Shown: in pieces, positions 16,469-23,204 of the stretch
Layout: every line of letters starts with the position of its first letter
How positions within the stretch are numbered: the stretch's first letter is position 1
Source: an uncultured Blautia sp.
Lineage (GTDB): Bacteria; Bacillota_A; Clostridia; Lachnospirales; Lachnospiraceae
DNA length: 25,389 nt
Reading direction: 5' to 3'
NCBI GenBank assembly: GCA_905209435.1
Contig: CAJLTE010000039.1
Coordinates: 1-25,389, forward strand
Program-made: the position numbers and the translations under genes
Notes under the pieces: model-generated
Told to the model about the DNA's origin: nothing
Database searches by the model: none
What the model saw: the letters and a program-made list of their open reading frames with translations, nothing else

Positions 16469-16545
16469 CAAACTTCCTCCTGTTAGAGCTTCACATATTC
16501 TTCTTCCTTTACTTTGCTAATGATTAATTTTATCTCCGTATTCCC

Positions 16546-16579
16546 CAGAAGGATTCGCGATATTACACGAATCCTTCTG
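16546..16579. terminator. Perfect 12-bp hairpin between the two surface-protein genes
   Basis: CAGAAGGATTCG (16546-16557) pairs fully with CGAATCCTTCTG (16568-16579) around a 10-base loop. It lies 40 bases after the Fn3 gene stop and 78 bases before the LRR gene start. No T-run follows on minus, so it may be an inefficient terminator or attenuator, or a stabilising hairpin. Confidence 0.45.
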
Positions 16580-16618
16580 TATTTGAATTGAAATCATATA
16601 TTCTGTAATTCTCTGCTA

Positions 16619-18594
16619 TTATTTCACTTTTACAGATTTTACAACACTATAATTTCCGTAGTATTTCTTTCCGTTAATAGTTCTGTAAGCTCTTACTCTA
16701 ACATAATATTTCTTTCCACTTACAAGTTTGTTTATTGTTTTCTTGACAGTTTTATTATTCAGATTTACATATTTATAGCCACTGTTTTGATCGGTAGAAT
16801 ATGCAATCTGGTAGCCACTTGCTCCAGCTGTTTTTTTATAAGTGACTGTCATGTTTTTCTTTCCTGCTCTTACAGAAGAAATGGTTGGTTGGGCTGGAAC
16901 AATGTAAACGGTTTTTACCACTTTTCCGGTATAGCTTCCTTTTCCAGTAATCGTAATCTTTACCGCTGCACCGACTTTTGAAGCTCTGTTGTAGGAAATG
17001 GTATAGTCTGTGTTTTGTCGTAATGTTTTGTTTCCGTTTTTAGCTGTTATTGACGGTTTCACATTAGCTTCTGTATAAGATAACGTACCAATGGATATCT
17101 TTGTCTTACTCATCTGAGTTTTAGATACCGTCGATAATACTGTAAATTTTACTTTATCAAGATCCATCACCGAACTGTGCAGTATCATTCCAACGTAATA
17201 AACACTGTTTGGTTTCAGCGTACAACTTTTTCCATTTTCAACAGAAAGAACCCGCTCCAGTTTTCCATTTTTCAATTGTGAAACTGTAAGGTATTCATAT
17301 GTCCGAGGTTCGCCTTTAATTGTATAAGAAGTAGCACTTGTAGTTTTCAGGCACACATATGCAGTAGTTCCTGTGACTGGCATATCCTTTGTCCCATTAC
17401 CGGTAATCGCCGGCATATGAGACAGCGTTTTAACCTGAATACCATTTTTTAATATAGCTTCTGAACCAGATTTGCCCAAACAAAAATGGACATCATAAGT
17501 TCCTGTCTCCGGCGCATCCTGCTTTCCTTTATAATTAACATAAGCATTAATCACACGCTTATAGCGATCACTCCTGTAAAGGGCAACACTTTCTGTCTCG
17601 CCGTTAGCATAGGTAATCTTCAGTTTTTGTGTACGCCATGGTGATTTTTCAATTCTATATTTACTTGTTTTTCCATCTCTGGAAAAGTTTACCGGTGTGT
17701 AAAATACTGCAGATTTAAACTGTCCGTCCAATTCTACTGATTTCACAGGCCATACAAATTCAGCAGTAACCTTTCTTTCTGCACCTGGCCGTAGATAGTA
17801 TGTAACTCCTTTTTTTAATTTTACACTTCCATTTTCCATGATATCACTATATACATGTTCAAACTCAGAATCATAAATTTCTTCTGTGGCTGAATATCCA
17901 TCGGGATCATCTGTATAAGTCCGTTTTACAATATATTCTCCATCCTCTTCCGGAATAAATTTAGCATATGTATTTGATGCAATAGTAGCGGCATATATAC
18001 CGTTTCCCTGATTCTGTAACTGTGGTATGTTGGCAGGAATAGCAATAGTAAGTTCTGTATATGCACCATGCTCTCGATCTTCATCTGTGATATAAACAGA
18101 ACAAGAACCTAAATACCCACTGTATTCTTCTTCATCACTGAAATCAATCTCTGAATAAAATTTATTTCCTCTGGAATCGCTTTTCACTTCTCCATCTTTG
18201 GTAAAATAAATAATTTCGTCGGTCAGATCACTATAAGATACTTTGACTACCAGACCGGTAAGATCAAAATCTTTTGCAGAGTTTACAGTTCCATACTCAT
18301 ATTCTTTTTTGTTCGGTTCTGATACAATGTCAAGATCATCTATATAAACTTCTTCATCTCCTGCACTAAAAGCATCGATTTCTGATAAATCATCTGTGTT
18401 TTCTTCGCTCTCCTGTAGCTCAACATCATCAACTATTGAAGTATCTTCTTCCACATCTGAAAGTTGGTCATCCTGTTCTTCTGTTTCACTACTCTCCACT
18501 GATACATTTGCTGAAAAATCCTCTGCATACGCCATTCCACATGGTTGTACACTAATCATCGCTGCTAAAAAACTGCTACTGTTTTTTCTCTCAT
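16619..18594 (-). CDS. Secreted Fn3-type surface protein, frameshifted in its signal peptide
   Basis: The main frame (16619-18559, 646 codons) encodes an acidic N-terminal region, unassigned beta-rich domains, a YxxxN-type Ig-like module (GKGSYTGKVVKTVYIV) and a C-terminal Fn3-like domain (GYQIAYST, KKYYVRVRAYRTINGKKYY) that is paralogous to the end of the 1317-aa protein. Its first ATG (18559) has no ribosome site and would give no signal peptide. A good start with AAGGAG exists at 18594, but that frame reads MREKTVAVF and stops at TAG. Adding one base to the run of six A (plus strand, 18567-18572) joins the two as MREKTVAVF-LAAMISVQPCGMAYA, a normal signal peptide. So the gene carries a one-base deletion, is made by slippage, or holds a sequencing error. 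Corrected length about 658 residues. Confidence 0.8.
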
Positions 18595-18641
18595 ACGCTT
18601 TCTCCTTTTCTTAAAAAATGTTCTCTCGCTATTTTCTGCAT
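18591..18641 (-). CDS. Short leader ORF (16 aa) overlapping the Fn3 gene start
   Basis: GGAGAAATAATAT leads into an ATG at 18641 that encodes MQKIAREHFLRKGESV and stops in TGA, sharing the ATGA with the start at 18594. Its first codons match the start of the secreted YARHG protein (MQKITRKY) at the DNA level, so it is probably the vestige of a paralogous gene's 5' end. It may now act as a coupled leader, or be without function. Confidence 0.3.
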   Translation of the reverse strand: MQKIAREHFLRKGESV

Positions 18642-18710
18642 ATATTATTTCTCCAACTCTTTTTCTGTCGTTTCATTTTTATCTATACGAGGACATTGGG
18701 TCAGACCTCA
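18625..18710 (-). repeat. Paralogous upstream block, copy 2
   Basis: This copy has TGAGGTCTGACCCAATGTC (18692-18710), one base shorter than copy 1, and the block around the MQKI start (18625-18654). The stop codon of the Crp/Fnr gene lies within the first block. Confidence 0.8.
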
Positions 18711-19309
18711 TTGTTGCTTGTTTCTTTTAACATCCTGCTGAAGCATTCCGGTGTCATATTTAGATATGACGCCACATCCTTTTTGTTTACCTTCTCTATA
18801 AGTTCCGGATAGGCATCCAGGAAATATTCATATCTTTGTGCAGGAGTACAGGTAAGTATTACTTTTCTATACTCATATTCACGCAATGCTGTGATACCCT
18901 GCATACGATTGCAAACCAATGCCACTTCTATGCTCTCCCGTGATAACATCTGTATAACCTCTGCTGAAGTGCTTACAATTTCACAATCAGTTACTGCTTC
19001 CACAGTTAAAAAAGTAGCCATATTTTTATCCAGATTCATAATTCCTACCAATGGTTCACCCGGTAAATGAGCGAAGCAATGAATTTGATTTTTGCCTTTC
19101 TGATTTTTATAATAGGCTTTTACAATACCTCCTACTTTATATAGAAAGGATATCTCTTCCACTTTTTCTTTTTCTTTGACCAGCAAATCTTTTGCATTTA
19201 ATTTCCTGATTCGTGAGTTCTCTGCCAGTTCCTGAATCACTGTTTCAGATTTTATACCGATAATATCATGATAAAATTTCTTTATCTTGTCTTTTTCCTT
19301 ATTGTTCAT
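18701..19309 (-). CDS. Crp/Fnr family transcription regulator, short C-terminus
   Basis: A 202-residue protein with the Crp/Fnr plan: an N-terminal effector-binding beta-roll (about 20-115; LLVKEKEKVEEISFLYKVGG and HLPGEPLVGIMNLD in the pattern of cNMP-binding domains), a connecting helix, and a C-terminal helix-turn-helix (NKKDVASYLNMTPECFSRML). There is no Cys cluster as in Fnr, so an iron-sulfur sensor is unlikely; the ligand is unknown. The protein ends about eight residues after the recognition helix, where family members usually go on into a beta wing of 15-20 residues. ATG at 19309 has AAAAGG six bases upstream; a TTG two codons earlier is less likely. It lies just upstream of the Fn3 surface-protein gene on the same strand and may control it; that is inference from position. 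Confidence 0.87.
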   Translation of the reverse strand: MNNKEKDKIKKFYHDIIGIKSETVIQELAENSRIRKLNAKDLLVKEKEKVEEISFLYKVGGIVKAYYKNQKGKNQIHCFAHLPGEPLVGIMNLDKNMATFLTVEAVTDCEIVSTSAEVIQMLSRESIEVALVCNRMQGITALREYEYRKVILTCTPAQRYEYFLDAYPELIEKVNKKDVASYLNMTPECFSRMLKETSNNEV

Positions 19310-19394
19310 AATCAACCTTTTCTCGCACTGCTTTGTCCATCTTTACATCTTTTTTATTCCAATACTTTAAACAATAACTTAAGCAACTTATAAA

Positions 19395-19604
19395 TTAGTC
19401 TCCTAAATATTTAACATAAGCAACTGCATAATAGCTTCTAGCCGAATCAAGTGCCACATTTACATCATCTCCAGTATTATCCCCTACAGTAACAACATAT
19501 TACGTTTCTTGTTCAGAATGATACACGCAATAGGTATACATCCTATGTGTATCCTTACTAGTAATTACATATCTGGGCAATGCATATAATCTGTTTTCAC
19601 ATTT
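19395..19604 (-). pseudogene. Remnant of a gene encoding a small or C-terminal protein segment
   Basis: One frame of about 70 codons ends at TAA 19395 and is broken by a single TAA (19500-19502). Before the break it reads LPRYVITSKDTHRMYTYCVY HSEQET, after it YVVTVGDNTGDDVNVALDSA then RSYYAVAYVKYLGD. The composition is that of real protein, and the upstream end runs into another stop without any start codon. I do not recognise a family. The rest of 19310-19688 shows no gene and no clear promoter for the Crp/Fnr gene. Confidence 0.5.
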
Positions 19605-19688
19605 TCAAACTGAAAAGATTTATTAAAGAAGTTCCCAACCACCGCTTATTATTCTTCACAATTAAAGCAGAGAACTTGCTTAATTCGA

Positions 19689-21410
19689 TCACGGTGTAGA
19701 ATTTGTTGTTTTAATATTCATATAAGAACGAACTTTTATTAAAAGCAGAATTTCTAATATTGGAATTGCAACTGCTATTACCATTATCATAGGATTCTGG
19801 CTGAATCCAAGTGTATTCTGTATCCATTCTGTGATTGGATTCAAAAAGGATTGAATAATGTCTGATGACTGACTGTAACCATATCCATAATCCAGTCCAA
19901 ACATTGAGAATATCTGCCCAACAGAGGATGAAGCTGCATCTCCATACTGATTCATTGTTCCTGTTATCCGATTAGCAGTCATTTGCAGAAAACTGCTCCA
20001 TGCAAGTACGATGCATCTGGTCACAGTATTAATTCCAAGAATAAAAATAGGGTACATACCGGCTGACACTTCTGTATTTTCACCTTTTGCATCTGCTTTC
20101 ATTACTGAAAATAATTTAGATAATGAACACCAGTATCCAATATCAAATGCGGCAAAAATAAGAACCAGCACATATGAAGCAGCTCCTGTACCCGCGCTGA
20201 TTGCAATAAGCAATATGATCACCCAGATTGCAATTCTGACCCCCAATCTGATAGATGTAATTCCACTGACAATTGCAAATCCTGTAGCATCCAGAATTTC
20301 ATTTCTGCCATTCCAGTAAATCATCCAAATTGCCACACACATAAAAATTGAAAAAATAGCAGTTACCAGTTTAAAAAAGGCAAACGATGAAAATATTTCA
20401 TATGCAAGATTGATCGTGTACAATGCACAAAATATGAGAAATATATTACTTTTTATCACACATAAGATCTTCTCACCTTCAGAGTTTAAATTGACAGGTG
20501 ACTTAGGCACCTTTTTTTCCCGTGGCTTAATCTCATGTGATGAATTATTCAAGATCATTTGTAACATCTCTGGTATTTCTCTGACGATTTCACTGAAAGG
20601 TTTTTTATTCTCTTCCAACATTTCTTCTTTTTTCATAAGGAAATAGCATCCAAATGCTACAAGTAGTGTACCAATTACCGGCAGATAACTGGAAGAAGTA
20701 TTATTCCAGTATTGATATTGAGCTAATCTCTGTATATTTATAATATGAAGAATAGCTTTCAGTATTGCTCCACCGAACAAAGCATATAACAAATGCATTC
20801 CATATAATTTCTGACATTTAAATGCAATTATAAAGAGAATAAAAGAGCTCCATACACATGCCACAATCATTCCAGCACCCCAGAGCTTATCCTGCATCGC
20901 ATAGTAACTAAGATAAGGGAGATACGTCAGAGCAAAATATGCATACATAATTCCAAAAGCAATTCCATATATTTTAAGAATTCCATCCGGAAGTCGAACT
21001 GATATGGATTCCCCTTTGTTTTCTGATTTTCTGTCATTTGAAGCAGAACTTGATTGGGTTGTTGATTTCGAATCCAATTTTGGTCCCGATTCTGGTATTG
21101 GCTCTGGTATTGATTCAGGTATTGATTCTGACGTTGGTTCTGGCACTGGTTCAGGTATTGGCTCTGGCACCGGCTCTGGTATTGGCTCTGGCACCGGCTT
21201 AGGCACAGATTCAGAAATCATTTTTTCATCAACCGGTTTCCGGCATTTGGGGCAGTATGTATCTTCTTCTTTTAACTGCTCTCCACACCCCATACAAAAA
21301 CGCATTGGTTTATGCTGTGAATTATCTTCCTTTTTCTGCTTAGTTCCACAATACGGGCATATTTTTGTGTTATCCAATATCTCTTTTTGGCATTGACTGC
21401 ATTTTTTCAT
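19689..21410 (-). CDS. Zinc-ribbon multi-pass membrane protein with Pro-Glu repeats
   Basis: A 573-residue protein starting MKKCSQCQKEILDNTKICPY. Two zinc ribbons come first: CSQC...CPYC (4-23) and CMGC...CPKC (about 40-58). A Pro/Glu spacer of VPEPIPEP-type repeats follows (about 67-105), then a Ser-rich linker and about ten hydrophobic segments in two groups separated by a charged loop (MKKEEMLEENKKPF to NSEGEK). Such N-terminal zinc-ribbon membrane proteins are common in Firmicutes and mostly of unknown function. I chose ATG at 21410 because AAGGAGGAG precedes it; the frame is open further upstream. A TATAAT lies at 21448-21453 but its -35 is poor. Just upstream is the hairpin cluster at 21476-21617. 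Confidence 0.85.
   Translation of the reverse strand: MKKCSQCQKEILDNTKICPYCGTKQKKEDNSQHKPMRFCMGCGEQLKEEDTYCPKCRKPVDEKMISESVPKPVPEPIPEPVPEPIPEPVPEPTSESIPESIPEPIPESGPKLDSKSTTQSSSASNDRKSENKGESISVRLPDGILKIYGIAFGIMYAYFALTYLPYLSYYAMQDKLWGAGMIVACVWSSFILFIIAFKCQKLYGMHLLYALFGGAILKAILHIINIQRLAQYQYWNNTSSSYLPVIGTLLVAFGCYFLMKKEEMLEENKKPFSEIVREIPEMLQMILNNSSHEIKPREKKVPKSPVNLNSEGEKILCVIKSNIFLIFCALYTINLAYEIFSSFAFFKLVTAIFSIFMCVAIWMIYWNGRNEILDATGFAIVSGITSIRLGVRIAIWVIILLIAISAGTGAASYVLVLIFAAFDIGYWCSLSKLFSVMKADAKGENTEVSAGMYPIFILGINTVTRCIVLAWSSFLQMTANRITGTMNQYGDAASSSVGQIFSMFGLDYGYGYSQSSDIIQSFLNPITEWIQNTLGFSQNPMIMVIAVAIPILEILLLIKVRSYMNIKTTNSTP
21154..21201 (-). repeat. Tandem 24-bp repeat encoding Pro-Glu units
   Basis: Two 24-base units (21154-21177 and 21178-21201) differ at one base; less regular 12-base units (GGCTCTGGTATT-type on plus) extend the array to about 21088-21210. 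They encode the V/I-P-E-P spacer of the zinc-ribbon protein. Such arrays readily change length by slippage. Confidence 0.85.
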
Positions 21411-21475
21411 ATATACACTCCTCCTTAGATTATTTAGTTTGTGAGATATTATATTGTTTTTTAACCAAATCAAGT

Positions 21476-21617
21476 AAGTCCCCTGCTTCAATTGCGAAAA
21501 GCAATAAGCAGTGGGTGGGGACTTGCTTGTATCAGGAAGAGTGCAAGCTCTTTCTGATAAACTGCGAAGCAGTTATTTGGTTATGAGCAAGTAGCGAAGC
21601 GGATTACGAATATCCGC
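21476..21617. repeat. Cluster of four hairpins of unknown function
   Basis: Hairpin A: AAGTCCCC/GGGGACTT (21476-21483, 21517-21524) with inner pairs TGCTT/AAGCA and ATTGC/GCAAT around GAAAA. Hairpin B: a 12-bp stem with one G-U (21530-21541 with 21548-21559). Hairpin C: AACTGC-GAA-GCAGTT (21560-21574). Hairpin D: GCGGAT/ATCCGC (21599-21604, 21612-21617). The tight packing, with B and C directly abutting, indicates a selected structured RNA or DNA. On minus it would lie upstream of the zinc-ribbon gene. Candidates are a non-coding RNA, or an oriT-type remnant of a mobile element; I cannot name a family. Confidence 0.6.
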
Positions 21618-21845
21618 CTGACTATCCTGCTAAAGCATTCTTTTTTCCTTCTCATACATATTTTCACTGGCAATTGCACATATTATTTGGGATATTATTA
21701 ATCTTTATTTTTATATTTTAAGATTTTATATATTCTATTCAAAATATATTTTTACTGCTTACTTCTCAGAAATATATTTACTACTTTCTGTAAGTAAACA
21801 GTTTTATTTATTATAATCTACAATTCATTAAACAGCAATTTTTTC

Positions 21846-21863
21846 ACTTGATTCAAATCAAGT
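21846..21863. promoter_or_regulatory. Palindrome upstream of the truncated XRE gene, possible operator
   Basis: ACTTGATT-CA-AATCAAGT is a perfect palindrome with 8-base arms. The half site ACTTGATT(T)G also occurs on minus just upstream of the zinc-ribbon gene, where the plus strand reads CAAATCAAGT (about 21466-21475). The surrounding 21640-21950 is extremely A+T-rich and holds no gene I can support. Confidence 0.4.
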
Positions 21864-21954
21864 CATTATATATCATATTTTTTCTACTAATTGTTTTTAA
21901 TATCCTAGCATAAGTCAGCAAATGTCATATAATGTCAAAAAAAGGAGTTTCTAT

Positions 21955-22062
21955 ATGATAAATGAAGAGAATTTCGCTGAACGCTTATCCCAACTCAGAG
22001 AGGCCAAACAGACTTCTGCAATGCAGATTCTACTTTTTTTATTTGTTAGGGCAAAGCCTTAA
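21955..22062 (+). pseudogene. Truncated XRE-type regulator, N-terminal fragment
   Basis: ATG at 21955 follows AAAGGAG with good spacing and encodes 35 residues: MINEENFAERLSQLREAKQT, then SAMQILLFLFVRAKP and stop. The first 22 residues fit the start of an XRE helix-turn-helix protein (FxERLxxLRxxKxxSA), but at the point where the next helix should follow the sequence turns into an unrelated hydrophobic tail. So a gene of normal size was cut here. A -10-like TATAAT lies at 21928-21933 without a clear -35. Expression would give a peptide that cannot bind DNA. Confidence 0.6.
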
Positions 22063-22069
22063 CAATACA

Positions 22070-22117
22070 AAAATCCCCTTCTTCCGCAGATCCAACTCTA
22101 CGGAAGAAGGGGATTTT
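22070..22117. terminator. Strong bidirectional terminator
   Basis: A perfect 17-bp stem (22070-22086 with 22101-22117, CCCCTTCTTCCG in its centre) with a 14-base loop has a T-run on both sides. On minus it ends the ABC transporter operon, whose last stop is at 22233; on plus it ends transcripts of the truncated XRE gene. Confidence 0.93.
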
Positions 22118-22165
22118 ATGTAAGTATAGTAATGAGATTATGTCAGCTATATGGCGGAGGTTCTT

Positions 22166-22240
22166 ATGCCATATAGATCTGTAACAACGTCTGCTGCAAT
22201 ATTTGCAGTAATAATACTGATTATGATATTGCTTATTTAA
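22166..22240 (+). CDS. Candidate 24-aa hydrophobic peptide with its start region in a hairpin loop
   Basis: GGAGG (22156-22160) stands five bases before ATG 22166, which opens a 24-codon frame: MPYRSVTTSAAIFAV then IILIMILLI, one membrane-spanning stretch. A perfect 9-bp stem, CTATATGGC/GCCATATAG (22147-22155 with 22168-22176), holds the ribosome site in its loop and the end of the start codon in its arm. This layout is known from type I toxin mRNAs, but no toxin family is recognised and no antisense RNA is evident. The 3' end overlaps the permease stop on the other strand by 8 bases. No promoter is clear: only TATAGT at 22125-22130. It could be chance. Confidence 0.3.
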   Translation: MPYRSVTTSAAIFAVIILIMILLI

Positions 22241-23192
22241 CGATCATACCAGTCTTTCTGTCACTGAAGATTGCCACTTCGATCAGGAAGATGATACCAA
22301 GGATCAGCTGCTGTAACTGGGTCGGCATCATCAGCATTACCAGACCACTGGAAAGTACTTTGTAGGTCATAACACCGAGGATGATATTGTAGAATCTAAC
22401 TTTTGCACCGCCGTTTACCGGCATTCCGCCAAGTACCAGGGCGATCATGATCTGTGTTTCAAGCTGGTTACCAGCTGTAGATGTAACGGAACCTACTTTG
22501 ATCGCATTGACAAATGCTGCAAGTCCTGTGATGCATCCTGCTGCTACGAAGACAAGGATCTTTGTAGTTTCTACACGGATACCTGCGAATCTTGCTGCTG
22601 TTTCACCGGCACCGATTGCTTTCAGTCTGGAGCCAAGTCCTGTGTAAGTGAATACAAGAAATGCCACTACAAAGATGATCACTGTGAAAGTAAGCATGAA
22701 TGGCAGTGTGTTGTATTTGGAAATATCACTTACTGCATAAACCGGTGAATTAGTTGTTGCATAAGCACAAACTCCACGGAACAGGTACATAGTACAGATT
22801 GTAACAATAAAGCTTGTGATTTTTCTCTTAACATTGAAGTAACCATTGATCAGACCGATAAGTCCGCCTGTTACCACACCGCCGAGTGCTGCCAGAACCA
22901 TGTTATAATGGGAAAGGTAGCAAACTACGATGGAAGCTACACCAAGCATGGAGCCCTGGGAGAAATCCAGACCGCCCATTGTCATTACCATGAACACACC
23001 GATGGATGAGATCAGTAGCATGTATGACTGGCTCAGAAGCAGTGATATATTTTTCGGCTGAAACAGTCTGCCGTCTGTGAGGAATGCAAATAATACACAG
23101 ATGATCACGAATCCTGCGATAGGAAGGATCGTACGCACAATGGGACGTTCCAGAAATGGTACTTGCTCAGTTGATTTTTTTGTTGTACTCAT
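22233..23192 (-). CDS. Sugar-type ABC transporter permease (second permease)
   Basis: A 319-residue membrane protein of the RbsC/YjfF type (BPD_transp_2 family), with about eight to ten hydrophobic segments. Typical pieces are GVFMVMTMGGLDFSQGSMLG (usual GGIDLSVGS), ALGGVVTGGLIGLINGYF, SRLKAIGAGETAARFAGIRV (the cytoplasmic loop that contacts the ATPase) and ALVLGGMPVNGGAKVRF. It forms the membrane channel with the other permease of this operon. ATG at 23192 has AAGGGGG just upstream; the gap to the ATPase gene is 12 bases. It is the last gene of the operon and is followed by the terminator at 22070. Confidence 0.93.
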   Translation of the reverse strand: MSTTKKSTEQVPFLERPIVRTILPIAGFVIICVLFAFLTDGRLFQPKNISLLLSQSYMLLISSIGVFMVMTMGGLDFSQGSMLGVASIVVCYLSHYNMVLAALGGVVTGGLIGLINGYFNVKRKITSFIVTICTMYLFRGVCAYATTNSPVYAVSDISKYNTLPFMLTFTVIIFVVAFLVFTYTGLGSRLKAIGAGETAARFAGIRVETTKILVFVAAGCITGLAAFVNAIKVGSVTSTAGNQLETQIMIALVLGGMPVNGGAKVRFYNIILGVMTYKVLSSGLVMLMMPTQLQQLILGIIFLIEVAIFSDRKTGMIVK

Positions 23193-23204
23193 TTTTTTAC
23201 CCCC

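Noticed and set aside
15236..16520. Plus-strand frames at 15236-15640 and 16128-16520
   Set aside because: Ser-rich or Ile/Phe-rich shadows of the acidic and Asn/Lys-rich coding strand of the LRR protein.
21088..21210. Repeat array considered as CRISPR
   Set aside because: Units are 12-24 bases, contiguous and coding, with no spacers.
21004..21396. Plus-strand Gly-Ser repeat frame
   Set aside because: It is the complement of the Pro-Glu repeat region of the zinc-ribbon protein.
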